Assembly (NCBI RefSeq): GCF_963678635.1
Contig: NC_087071.1
Coordinates: 41,866,153-41,930,152 of the forward strand
Length of the DNA stretch: 64,000 nucleotides
DNA from: Symsagittifera roscoffensis
Lineage: Eukaryota; Xenacoelomorpha; Acoela; Convolutidae
Direction: 5' to 3'
The notes under the pieces are model-generated. The model was not told where the DNA came from. It saw nothing but the letters and a program-made list of their open reading frames with translations, and ran no database searches. A program made the position numbers and the translations under genes. Shown one piece after another: positions 54,451 to 64,000 of the stretch; position 1 is the stretch's first letter, and every line of letters begins with the position of its first letter.

Positions 54451-54822
54451 TTTATTCTCCTTTTGCCAAATGATAACGGGGTTTTTGAATATGTTACTTT
54501 TTGGTTGTTCTTCTTTATTTACTGTAGAGATGGTTTCATATTGTTCTATTATTTCAAAAAATCGGATAACTTTGTTTTGCAAGTGAATTGGGACTTTTCT
54601 TGCTCGTTGTTTTTTGAAAACTGCGTCAGTTTTTAGGGGTAAACAAAATGGTGAACTTTTTTTTCCTACGTCAAATTTTGAAGTTGCGTAAACTTTTGGG
54701 TATTTCAAACTTTTGGGTTGTTCGAGTTCTTCTTGTGTTATCTGAGAGTGTTGGAAATTAAACATTGTTAAAAACTTTTGCTGTTTTTTTTGTATATTTG
54801 GAAATTCGAAATGTTGGTTCAA
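54409..54822 (-). pseudogene. Element F RT N-terminal part
   Basis: 137 codons with a PLKTDAVFKKQRARKVPIHL segment, the pre-RT region where gypsy RT reads 'H-x-I-x-T-...-x-x-R-R-x-P'. It ends just before motif A by a shift in a run of A's. Confidence 0.7.
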
Positions 54823-54946
54823 AATAGGGTGTTTTGGTGAAATAATCTGGATTTCGTTTTTATTTGTTTAAAATATTATTAGTTGACAATTCTTCATCAC
54901 GAATTGCTGATTCGCCTATATTATGTAGTTGTAAAACATTATTTAC

Positions 54947-55216
54947 TCAATAAGCTATTTCTTTTGTGGGAGAAATTATCGCGTTAGTTTCACAATAACC
55001 TAAGAGACCTAGTGGTAAGTTTATTTTATCTGGAGAGTTGTTATATATGTGTAGAGAAATCAAATCAGAGCTTGAGTCTTTCATGTATTTAATAGATGAA
55101 ATTGTTACTCGGAAAAATTTGTGAATTGGTTGGAATTCAAGGTCAGACACAAAGAGGTGTTGTTTGTTTTGCTCTTTATCATATTGGTGAATTTGTTTGA
55201 TTGAAAAGTTATACAT
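54947..55216 (-). pseudogene. Element F protease-RT linker
   Basis: 89 codons with ISLHIYNNSPDKINLPLGLL, then GYCETNAIISPTKE. This beta-rich segment occurs between protease and RT in errantivirus-like elements (from memory of the family pattern). Confidence 0.55.
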
Positions 55217-55569
55217 GTTTCCTGATATTGGTTGCAGGTGTTTTCGAACCTGGTTAAATATGGGGTAAAATTTGAGAAGAATCGTGCTTGTTTGTTTATT
55301 CTTTGAAAAAATGTCAAAGATGTGTTTTTCATTCTTGTGTATTTGTCTTTTATATGTATTTTATATGCAATTTACTATTTGAGATTTTTTTTGGTATATA
55401 ATTAGTTATAAGTGGTATTCCAATGATTTTGTGTTTTATATCAGTGATATGGAATGTTTGTTTAAATGGTTTGCTCATGACTCTGTTTTTTTCCATTGTT
55501 CGTGTGGGAACAAGGAAGAGTTGTATTTTTCAATAGTTGGTTAATGTTGATCCTTGTGCGGTAGCTAGT

Positions 55570-55986
55570 CTACTTGTTGTTTTGAAGGGTATCAATTGTG
55601 GATGTAAAATTTTGATTTCGTTCTAAGTGGGAATATATATAATGTTTGATTCTGCTCCAGAATCTATTAAAAAATCTATTTCGAGGTCTGGTGTTTGCAA
55701 TTGTTTGGATTTTGGACTTCCTAAAATAAGTGGAATTGTCCATATTTTTTCTTTTTGCAAATGTGTTTCTTTTGGTATGTTTTGATAAATAATATTTTCG
55801 TTTGAGCATTCTGTGGGTTTTTCTTCTGCTACTTCTCCACTGTTTTTTATATGTTTTCCTTTGTTGTATTTTTTGGTAAAGGTCTTGAATAATAATTTTA
55901 AAAAAATGGTCATGGTTTTGATATATGTGAGAATGTATCGGTTGTTCATATATAATAGGCTCATAGTCATTTTCAACGTTTATCAT
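55570..55986 (-). pseudogene. Element F retropepsin
   Basis: The frame 55976-55623 ends with IDFLIDSGAESNIIY, the aspartic protease active site (D-S-G-A). Frame 55986-55570 overlaps in another phase. The protease C-terminal half is in broken frames to about 55400. Confidence 0.8.
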
Positions 55987-56779
55987 GTTAATTGAAATTG
56001 TGTTTTCGGTATCAGTATCGCTATCTGTGAATTCGCAATTGATGTAGTTTAATTGGGATTCTGTGCTTTCATTATTATCAATGCCGGGGGTCTGGTTGAT
56101 TTTCTTTCTTTGATTGTACTTGATTTATTTGTCCTTGATGTTTAGTGTATTACTCCTAAAACTATGTTGTCAATTATGATAACCTGTGTTATTCCTATGT
56201 GGTGATTGGGAGTAATTTCTTCGTCTGTTGTTATAGCTTGATCTTCTGTTCTGTGAATTGTCGCGTGATCTATTGTGATAATTTTTATATTTTGATCTAT
56301 TGTTGGAATAATCGCGTGATCGATTGTTTTGATATCTAGAATTCCGATTGATTGAATAGTTTCTATTTCGATTGTTAGATTAATTTCTGAATCGATTATT
56401 TGAATAAATCATGTTTCTAGAATTTGAATGTGATCTGTCATTTGACGAAAATTTAGGTTGATTTGAATTTGATCTTGATAGTTATTCTGATTTTGACTAT
56501 TTCGACTAAACCTGATCGAATATCGAATATCGAATGTGATCGAATAAACCTGTTTTGTGAAAAAGTTTGTGAGTTTCTTTGGTATGGTGATTGCACTCTA
56601 TAATATGTATTTTAGGGTGACTAGAGTCACCCTGAAATTGTTGTCTAGAGTAACTGCAGTTATTTGGAAGTGGTTTTTCCTAACTATTATTACTATGAAG
56701 GTTTTTGTTAGGCAAATTTTGATCTTTCTTCAAGTATTGATGATAAGATTTTTTGGGTTCTCTATATTTTTGCGGTTTA

Positions 56780-57174
56780 TTCTGATGATCCTGTTGTTTG
56801 TGTCTGTATTCAGCTATACTGTGTCCGTATCGTCGACAAAAACTACACCAATTTTTGAATGATGATTTGCCTTTTAAAGTTCGGGGTTTTCTCGTAGATG
56901 TTTAAAATTTTGGTGTTTTTTTTTCTGATAAATCGGTATCAGAGTCGTTGATATTGTTTATGTGTGAAGCAATGGTTTGGATGTTATTTACATATTGTGA
57001 TTTCAAGTTTTCTGTTTCTTCTAATTTCATTGTGATTTCTGCTTGTTCTAGTTTATCTACTAGTTTCCTAAGATCTAAATCTAATTCTCGGGTTGAGGAA
57101 GGATGTGATGCTCTCTTTTTTATTGCTATTTTTCGCAAATGGGGTGTTAGAGTCATCATTAGAATTTCTGTCAA
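56780..57174 (-). pseudogene. Element F gag C-terminus with one zinc knuckle
   Basis: 57174-56902 is helical and acidic. Just after, in another frame, NWCSFCRRYGHSIAEYRH gives C-x2-C-x4-H with the last cysteine replaced by Y. The following 56780-56150 carries repeated S/R/D/N-type pieces from short tandem repeats (TTGATCGATTATTTG-like) in broken frames. Confidence 0.65.
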
Positions 57175-57378
57175 TTTTATATATTTTTTGATAATTATGA
57201 GTTTTAAGTGAATATGCTTTTCGGACTAGTGTTTCTAATCTTACTGCAAGTTGTTTTGTGGTTTCATTGGGTGTCTACGAATTTCATTGCACAAAATTCT
57301 TTGATGTTGTTTTATTTCTTTCTGAGTCAAACATTTTTGAGAATTCTTGTGTGAATCTTTTCCAATCTGACTTTATTT

Positions 57379-57735
57379 CTATAGGTGAACTGAAAACCAT
57401 TTTTGTGCTGCGTCATCAAGAGTAGTTTGGATTAGAGCTGGGCGGCTTTGTATCCGATATTGATGAAGTTGCGTGTTTACTGGTTCAGGTCCTATATTAA
57501 GAGTTAAATTTGCTGTGACTGCGTTTAGATAATCTTTTACAGAGTTTTCTGGATCTGTGCCTGTGAATACCATTAGTGGTTTATTTGATGTTTTTGATGA
57601 TCCACCCATTAGGTATGGAATCATAGTCATTAGTAGAGATTCTGCGGCGTGTGGTTTTTGAAAAAAAATTGTTAATTGGCTTTTCGTTATTTCGTATTGT
57701 TGTAAATGGTATGGTATTGGGATTTCCTTTTGCAT
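57379..57735 (-). pseudogene. Element F capsid (retrotransposon gag core)
   Basis: 119 codons with PLMVFTGTDPENSVKDYLNA and a later DDAAQKWFSVHL, continued in another frame by WKRFTQEFSKMF. This is the usual start and middle of the gypsy Gag capsid domain (F-x-G-...-W-...-F). Confidence 0.8.
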
Positions 57736-57821
57736 CTGAGTTGGTTGATATGAATGTGTACTAACTGGATATTGTTGTTGAAAATTGTTGTTGTTAGGTG
57801 TTGGATTAGTTCTAGTTTGTC

Positions 57822-58665
57822 TTATCTGTTAATTTCGTGTGTATGGTTCGAAAATATCTGGTTTATCAATACTGCTGTAAGAACGAGGTCTTGGGTTTGA
57901 AAAAAATTGTTGAAGAGTTTGATTATAATATTCTCCATCGTCTGATGGAAAATAATTTTGTGTGTAATGATGAGATTGATTTGCAGTATGATATTTATTT
58001 GTATTTTTTCACGCTGTTGAAAAAATGGGTATTTTCCGTTTTGTTCTTGTGAGAATCGTGGTTGGTCAAGAAAATTTACTAAGTTTAAAATTGGTTGTGG
58101 TATATTTTGACTTTGTGCAAATTTTTTAGTATTTGTTTTTAGCTTTTGTTGTTTTTGGTCCATTGAAATAATTGTAATTATGTTCTGCAAAATTATTTCT
58201 GTGTTGTTTGTATGATGGTTTTGTTACTGGTCTAAACGTTTGGTAATCCATTTGTGAAAAGTTTTGTGCAACAGAGGGTTTTATTGTTGATTGTATGACT
58301 GTTCGTTGTAACGTTGGACTTTTTAAATTTGGGGTTGTGAAGTTTGGTTGAACAGGTGAAATGCTTCGATGTGCTTCTGTTGTTGTTATTGTTTCAACAA
58401 TTTCTTCGTTTACAAAATGTGGTGTATCTTGTTGTGTAAGGTTTCTTGTTCCGATTAAAATGTCTTTATTTATAAATGTAGAATTTAAACTGTTATTCCC
58501 TGTTCTTTCAGGGAAGAATGAATTATAATTTAAACGTGTTGCGTCAATTGTAAGTGGGTATAATCTAATATAATTTTTATTAAAAAATAGTGCTAAATGC
58601 CTGACTTGATATATCTGTTGGTATATTGATAAAAAATTCATAAGACCATTCAGGGTCCTATACAT
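57822..58665 (-). pseudogene. Element F gag middle region
   Basis: 58665-58126 (179 codons) and the overlapping 58190-57822: T/S/P/Q/N-rich, low complexity, with no motif except an aromatic segment at the start. It looks like a long disordered linker between the Gag N-terminus and capsid. Confidence 0.5.
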
Positions 58666-58705
58666 AGTCTGATTGTTCTGCTAGTACAGTTTCGTCAGCT
58701 GTACT

Positions 58706-59368
58706 TTAAGGTCGAAATTTTTTTCTCGCTTGTTCATTTAGATCAATATTGTGACCAAAAAATCTATTATGAAAAATGCTAAGGTTTTTTTGTAAATCGT
58801 GTTCAATATTTCGTGTTATTTGATCATTTGTTAAATTTTCTCGAATTGCATGTAGAAAATTTTGAAAATATTTGTATTTCTTGTCGTACAATTGTATGTC
58901 GAGATGTTTGAGTAGGTGAATCACTTTGGGTTTCATCTAATTCTAATATAGATAAATAGCTATAGATCAGTGAGAATACGTCGTTTGTAACTATCCTATC
59001 GAGTTTGCTCTTTGTGAGTTTTGGTGTTGTGTGTTTTTGATAAAGTTTGTAAAAACTTTTGAAAATTCTATATCGTAATTGTCAGTTTGAATGAGATATC
59101 TGTTATGAATTACTTTTCGTGACATGATTTCTTTTGTGTGGATTCCATAGCATGATGTGAGACTACATATACCTTTGATATAGTGATCGAGAAGTTGTCT
59201 TTTGATTTTTACGTCGGAAAATTCTTTTGTGACGGATTTTCTCCTTCCTTTTTCAAATCAGTTTGCTATTAAATTTTTACAAAATTCATTTTGTCCACGA
59301 GGTTCAGATAATTTTGATATTAAAAATGGAAATATTGAATTTTCTGGGTTATCTTCATTTTGAATCAT
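58706..59368 (-). pseudogene. Element F gag N-terminal region
   Basis: ATG at 59368 starts MIQNEDNPENSIFPFLISKL. The frame stops after 35 codons, continues in phase with further breaks (SVTKEFSDVKIKRQLLDHYI) and ends in a 76-codon open stretch (58936-58706). If joined with the following parts, Gag would approach 1,100 codons, very large for the family. Frames are broken. Confidence 0.5.
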
Positions 59369-59423
59369 TATTGTGTTGTATTACTGTTAATGTGTAATTT
59401 TCAATGTGTCTTATTGGTTGATT

Positions 59424-59618
59424 TCAACTGTACAAACGTATAGGTTTGTTTGTGTAGCAATCTGTTATTTTCCGTTTGCCTTTTACTGATGCTGGTGACG
59501 TGATTTCTGAATCAGTGAAATATAATTGATTGTCAATTTGATGATTATTGTTTTTTGAGTCTTTTAAATTGTAAAGTTTGTGTATTGCGGTTGTTTCTGA
59601 TTCTGAGACTGCGTTTCT
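59424..59618 (-). CDS. Element F leader ORF 3, basic C-terminus
   Basis: 64 open codons ending SVKGKRKITDCYTNKPIRLY. In the same frame before a TGA lies a strongly basic run (KRQRLRKKIFNKQKQIIRKK) reached through the poly-A tract at about 59678-59690. A nuclear-localisation-like patch upstream of gag; accessory or regulatory role is a guess. Confidence 0.35.
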   Translation of the reverse strand, partial: RNAVSESETTAIHKLYNLKDSKNNNHQIDNQLYFTDSEITSPASVKGKRKITDCYTNKPIRLYS

Positions 59619-59665
59619 TCATTTTTTCCTAATAATTTGTTTTTGTTTATTAAATATCTTTTTTC

Positions 59666-59863
59666 TTAGTCTTTGTCTTTTTTTTTTTTGTATCCTACCG
59701 ATTGTTTGTGTGGTGTGATTACAAGGTCGTATTTTTTGTTGTTAATTAAACAATTGTGTAGATTGATTGTTTGTTTGTTTCCTAAATTTTCTCTTGACAT
59801 AAGGTTTAGGATGATGGATGCACAACCTGGATTAGGGATTCTAATGTCTGAAACTGTTAGTTC
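59666..59863 (-). CDS. Element F leader ORF 2
   Basis: 65 codons without ATG at the start, following acceptor-like AG dinucleotides: VSDIRIPNPGCASIILNLMS, later INLHNCLINNKKYDLVITPH. Regular alternation of polar and hydrophobic residues suggests a folded domain. It ends at a run of 11 or more A's. Not recognised. Confidence 0.35.
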   Translation of the reverse strand, partial: ELTVSDIRIPNPGCASIILNLMSRENLGNKQTINLHNCLINNKKYDLVITPHKQSVGYKKKKDKD

Positions 59864-60754
59864 TTACAATTTTTTGTGGTTAGCTTAACTTGGGTAGTCT
59901 ATTTGGGTTGGAGAGAAAAGTGTATATCGATTCCGAAAAATGGCTTGTACTTTCTCGAAGACTAGTTTTGAGCTAAGATTTAACCTACCAAATTTTTCTT
60001 AGGGGTTGTGATTTGTGATCAAGGGTTGGAGAATAGTAAATTGAACCACAAGATTCAGGTATAATTAGAGCGCAAGTAGTTCGTTAGATACTATTTTATG
60101 ACTTACTAAGTTTAAGTGTTTTAGTCTGGGTCATCTAAGAGGAAAGGGATCAAATGAGGTTCTTCACTGTTTAGCTTAATTGAAATGGTTGGTTTTTTGA
60201 AAATTTTTTGTTAATTCTGGGTCTTTAATGAGGGTTGGGTACTAAATCGACGTCTGAGGTAGTTGGACACTATTTAAATGTGGAGGGGGAGAACAAAATT
60301 GTTCTATTTGATCCAAGGTTAGGCCTTGATGATCAGAGATTTAAATATTTGGAACTTTAAAGTTTAAGATATAAATTAATTTAAAGATCCAAGGGAAGCC
60401 TTGATGATTTGTTATATAAAGGAAATTAATTTAATTGAAAATAAGGATAAGCCTTGATAGTTTAAAAGTTAGAGCGTTAAGGTTAGATGTTGCTTTTGAT
60501 GAGTATTAGTTTTTGAAATTTGCTGTTATGTTTTAGATGATGAAGCTGGGATGATGAGATGAGTTATATATACTAACAATTTTTGATGTATACTAACTAA
60601 TTTCTATTTCTATTAAATATTTTTTCAAGTTGTTATTGAATTTACAGTTACAGCTGATTTAAGGAAAACGACAAGTGTTGTTTTTATCAGTCGTTATTGT
60701 AGAATTAACAGGTTTAGCGCCATAAAAAGTTATTTGAAAATAGTCTTTCAAATA
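59864..60754. other. Element F leader, no further gene
   Basis: AT-rich; a repeated phrase (GGATAAGCCTTGATGATT-like, 60310-60460, about three copies: 'CCAAGG...GCCTTGATGAT') is present. No frame. Confidence 0.5.
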
Positions 60755-60961
60755 TTATGTCAGTAAATGAAAATTTAAATTTACTGCTGATAGTATCCTA
60801 AATATAAAAGTTTGATCTCGTTTTTGTCGTACTATCATGAAATCGATTGGTAGATTTCTTCCTAATCGTATGTGGTTTCTTGTTCGCCGTCCTATTCCAA
60901 TACCGGGTATTTCTCGTATTGTTCGGAATATTGGATCTGATCTATTGAGGCGTAGAGACAT
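60755..60961 (-). CDS. Element F leader ORF 1 (68 codons), Arg-rich
   Basis: ATG 120 bases after the 5' LTR. Arginine-rich: GIGIGRRTRNHIRLGRNLPI. A donor-like CAGCA|GTAAAT occurs near its end (about 60783), so it could be the first exon of a spliced accessory mRNA. Family unknown. Confidence 0.4.
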   Translation of the reverse strand: MSLRLNRSDPIFRTIREIPGIGIGRRTRNHIRLGRNLPIDFMIVRQKRDQTFIFRILSAVNLNFHLLT

Positions 60962-61060
60962 ATCTACTAAGTTTTAGTCAAATAAAAAAATTTTTAATTT
61001 TTGTATTTGTCAAATTCTAATCTAATTTTGTCTAATTCTAGGTTAGTTAAGGTATGTTTG

Positions 61061-61078
61061 AGACTTTTGGACGCACCA
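61061..61078 (-). other. Primer-binding site candidate, element F
   Basis: + strand AGACTTTTGGACGCACCA ends in CCA two bases from the LTR; on the minus strand it is TGGTGCGTCC... The tRNA could not be named. It differs from the serine-type site of A-D. Confidence 0.5.
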
Positions 61079-61080
61079 GA

Positions 61081-61459
61081 TGAGTTATGTATTAGCTACT
61101 GTACTCATAATTAGATAATATTTAGATAATTACAGATAAGGTATACCCTCTGCTCGTCACGCTGGATAGATTTGTGCAACTTCTTAGTCTAATACCAATC
61201 TTAATCTTACTGTTATATCTCCTAGTCTCAATAGATCTAGTGTACACCGGTTTGCGCCAGTTAGTTCCAGAATGAGAACAACTGTATTCTAAGTTTAATT
61301 CAAACTGTTCTGGTGTTAAAACTACAAGTAGTTTCAACACTTTACAAATAAGTGGGGTATTAGTTTGATGGAGCATGATTGGTTAGTATTTAATATTTTA
61401 TAGAGACAAAATATGATAATAATAACCAATGATATAAATCAAGTTTAGATCTGGTTCCA
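61081..61459 (-). repeat. Element F 5' LTR
   Basis: 379 bp, partner of 42633-42997 with several small indels. Followed by the ATGC target duplication. Confidence 0.9.
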
Positions 61460-61463
61460 ATGC

Positions 61464-62262
61464 CCCCTACCTAGAAAATTTTTTGACGCAATTTGACACG
61501 AAAAGTTGAGATAGATTCTTGTGAGCATTAAATTCAAAATTTTTGCCTTTTACGCAAAACTCAACGCCTTAGACTTTTTGAACCAAAAGTGTTCAAGTTT
61601 CTTTCAAAGTTGTGTTTTTAATTCAAGCTTTCACGAACATTCCAGTTTTTGTGTATTGAAATTACAAAATATCCAAAAAAATAATATATCAAATATTCTG
61701 AGATATTATGCAATTTTTAAAAAATCCAACCATGTGAACTTTAAAAAGCGCAAACAGAAAACTGATAAATGGGATTTAATGAGTGATTCGGAAAATACAT
61801 CAATTTCAAAAAAAAACATTTACTATTTAACATTTTGTTCCGACAAGTCAAATTTCCCAAAAAAAAAAACAGTTTTTCATTTGGTTCGAGGGATTTTGAT
61901 ACTTTCGAAATGAAAAATTAGACTGATCGGCGAATTTTTTGAACAAAAAGACGGCCAAGTGTTCGTTTTTGTTTCAAAAACGAAAATTTTACTTTTTTGC
62001 TTAAAATAATTGCCAATCAGTTGAACAGTGAAAAAAATGCAACGAACAGCACGATGCTACTTAAGATTATAAGTACTAATAAAAACTACGTTTTCACAAA
62101 CTGACACTTAATATGACTTTTTAAAAATTTAAAAATGTATTCGGGTAAAATTATAAATCATCATTACGTTTATAAGATGAAGAATATATCACTTTGTTTT
62201 TAATTTGGCCAGTAAGTGTTTTACTTTTTCTAAAACTGATCATTTTGGCAGAGTTTTGACAG
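61464..62262. other. No gene recognised
   Basis: AT-rich flank of element F. The frame 61521-61913 is of biased composition (F, K, N, S) and has no splice signals or motif, so I do not count it. The region ends in the acceptor TTTTGACAG. Confidence 0.55.
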
Positions 62263-62448
62263 CGCAATCAAACAAAGCTTTAATAAAAATCCAATTTATT
62301 TAGATGATTATAACAACGGCAGTGACTTGAGTGAATGTGATCCTGGATTCGAAATTATATCAGGCTCGGATCTCTTAAGGACGACATGTTTCAAAGTCTT
62401 GTCGGAGAGTTTGACAAACTACGAAGACTCTGCAGCTGCGTGTAAAAA
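62263..62448 (+). CDS. Host exon, C-type-lectin-like domain start
   Basis: Acceptor AGTTTTGACAG (62262), then a frame with DPGFEIISGSDLLRTTCFKV and ESLTNYEDSAAACKK, ending at a GTTAGT donor (62449). The pattern C-(F/Y)-K-V-x(6-8)-N-Y-x-(D/E)-(S/A)-A-x-x-C is typical of the first third of C-type-lectin-like domains, where the two cysteines bracket a helix starting the fold. Such proteins are secreted or membrane-bound. Only one exon is visible; no downstream exon was found before the window ends. Confidence 0.55.
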
Positions 62449-63047
62449 GTTAGTAGGTTTATCACAGAATATACCAATCAAACATTTTTTTCTCGCCAAT
62501 ATTTGTTATGATTATTCGCTATACGTTTTTTTCTAATTCATTCCTGATTCAGAATGATACTTCAAATCACATAGAAATACAAAATTAGTATCTCGACAAA
62601 AATGTATATCACATGAAAATTCAACACACAGCGCCATGAACGCTTTAGATATTTTTCTCAGGATCTTTTTTCTGAGGAGCAAAAAAATATTGTACTGGTA
62701 CTCATCCTATTTTTATAACGATTAGTCGCAAGAAGAAACTTTGTTGTTTCTGTCGTATAAACTTTGAACTAAAGTTTATAAAATAAACTTAGGGTTTTAC
62801 TGGAATTTGAAGAATCAAGTTCTTGCAGACATTTACAACTTCAATTGACCAAAAAATAGCCTAGTCTCTTCATGCAGTGAAAATTAGCTTAGGATCAGTT
62901 TGAACGCCTAGAATTTTATAGAAATTTCTTGTTTTTACCATTTACCTTCAATAGTTTATGTCCAGTCGCTTTTTTATTGAAAAGTACATTCGTTGGGTGT
63001 TGATACCTTATTGATCCATACCCAAGCTTCAACATTACGAGGCTCGA
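62449..63047. other. No gene recognised
   Basis: Probably the intron after the lectin-like exon; no acceptor/exon pair found. Confidence 0.5.
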
Positions 63048-63966
63048 TTACGAGGCCAAACTGTTCACTGGCTAGGTGCACAATTTAGTGTCTATATGTT
63101 CCTGGCTTCCAGAGATAACCCGTAGCTAAGAAACTGTTTTATTCGGCCATGAAACACCTAATTTCGGATCTCAAATTTTGGCCAGGAATTCTTTGCAAAA
63201 TGTTTAAATAAAGCACGGATTTTCTTTTAAATGCTTTATTTCTATTCCAATTTCTGGTCAAAAATTTTCTAGATCTTGGCTATTTTTGATCCGAAAAAGC
63301 TTTTATTCTAATCTAAATTCTGGCTTAAAATTTACTAAAACTTGGCTATTTCTAATCAGAAAAACCTTATTGCTCATCTAATTTCTGATCAGAAATTTTT
63401 AAAATCTAGTCTCTTGAAAACAAAAGATTTTTATAAATTCAATTTAGAAATGGCCCAAGTTTTTTGAATAACCAGAAAATATTAATGATGTTTTCCATTA
63501 AGAACTTTCACTGTCGGGTCACAATAATTTCTAATTTCTGCTGTGCATTGTTTCACACTTATTGGAGTTTTAGTCTGGACAGAAATAGTAAGTTCAAAAC
63601 GCCAATAGGTCAGTTTTTTGTTCTTGATAAACTTCTTATTGCAACAAACAATCATACTCATTTTGATTGAATTTATCGAAAAACAAGACACAAACAAGAT
63701 TTTTTCTTTTTTTTCAGAATAGAAATATTTATTTCTAGACTAATAAACGAAATAGAAAATTTCTGTACCGAAAATACAAGAAAATCTGGGTAGATAATCT
63801 ATATAACATTTCCATCTAGAAGAACAGCCTATGCTGAGTACGGTAAGTTTTTAAGCGGGTCAAAACTTTGTCGGATTGATCGAACAGAATGAAAGAACAA
63901 AAGAAGAACAAAGGGAGCGTCTTTGTTGCGGAATCCATTCACAATTCACAAAACGCACAGTTTGGA
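63048..63966. mobile_element. N2: longer copy of the N1 foldback element
   Basis: Starts TTACGAGGCCAAACTGTTCA, ends AAACGCACAGTTTGG. Blocks such as GAAAGAACAAAAGAAGAACA and GCGTCTTTGTTGCGGAATCC are the reverse complement of those in N1 (42398-42475). About 920 bp, including AT-rich internal repeats (GATCAGAAATTTT-type). No protein frame. Confidence 0.65.
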
Positions 63967-64000
63967 ATCTTAATGCAAATTGTGAGTTCTGTGCAACCTA

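Larger units (their letters stand above)
42633..61459 (-). mobile_element. Element F: 18.8-kb errantivirus-like Ty3/gypsy element
   Basis: Direct repeats of 365 bp (42633-42997) and 379 bp (61081-61459), both TGAGTTATG...GGTTCCA, lie 18 kb apart and are flanked by ATGC on both sides (42629-42632 and 61460-61463). Between them, on the minus strand: leader ORFs, a very large gag region, retropepsin, RT, RNase H, integrase with a GPY/F-type end, then about 6 kb of env-like and accessory ORFs. Many frameshifts and stops; not intact. Ty3/gypsy elements are usually about 5-12 kb, so this one is unusually long. LTR differences (several small indels and substitutions) indicate an older insertion than B. 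Confidence 0.9.

Noticed and set aside
61521-61913. 130-codon forward frame
   Set aside because: Biased F/K/N/S composition, no motif, no splice or start context better than chance in AT-rich DNA.
1-64000. tRNA genes, CRISPR arrays, bacterial operons
   Set aside because: No A/B-box tRNA, regular spacer array or operon-like gene order seen; the tRNA-like 3' ends found are retroelement primer-binding sites.

Overview
The window looks like AT-rich animal nuclear DNA dominated by LTR retrotransposons, with a few intron-split host exons between them. The reasons are BEL/Pao and Ty3/gypsy-type elements with LTRs, TIR/MITE-like repeats, and short exons bounded by GT/AG with pyrimidine-rich acceptors and introns as short as about 37 nt. 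Very short introns and errantivirus-like gypsy elements would fit a larvacean tunicate (Oikopleura-type, 'Tor'-like elements), but the species assignment is inference. No tRNA, rRNA, CRISPR or prokaryotic-style operon was seen.

Layout. 1-1500: minus-strand BEL/Pao relic (integrase and RNase H). 1758-2128: probable small secreted-protein gene (+). 3935-10907: exons of a host gene (+) split by element A, a degenerate minus-strand Ty3/gypsy element (3966-10009) with 292-bp LTRs and a GTGTA target duplication; the exon is then patchwork-duplicated. 11598-18958: element B, a young, nearly intact relative of A, flanked by two 957-bp copies of a host segment (S). 19261-20385: a TIR element (M). 20534-20733: assembly gap. 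20740-25350: plus-strand gypsy relic E. 25360-33190: AT-rich DNA with M-family and other MITE-like repeats, a duplicated unknown gene fragment, and two further host exons. 33214-33587: a 22-bp minisatellite. 33716-41226: two decayed, tandem, minus-strand gypsy copies (C and D). 42377-42564 and 63048-63966: two copies of another foldback/MITE family. 42633-61459: element F, an 18.8-kb minus-strand gypsy/errantivirus-like element with LTRs, a 4-bp ATGC target duplication, leader ORFs, very large gag, pol with a GPY/F-type integrase end, and about 6 kb of env-like and accessory ORFs after pol. 62263-62448: a probable C-type-lectin-like exon.

How it works together. In A, B, C and D the gag start codon straddles the LTR/primer-binding-site boundary, and the site matches the 3' end of a serine-type tRNA. 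B has Gag, protease, RT, RNase H and integrase in one reading frame, interrupted by a single TAG inside RNase H that A also carries. B therefore looks recently active or recently copied; A, C, D, E and F carry stops, shifts and deletions. All calls are read by eye; no database search was run. Retroelement genes are described as they stand, with their breaks.
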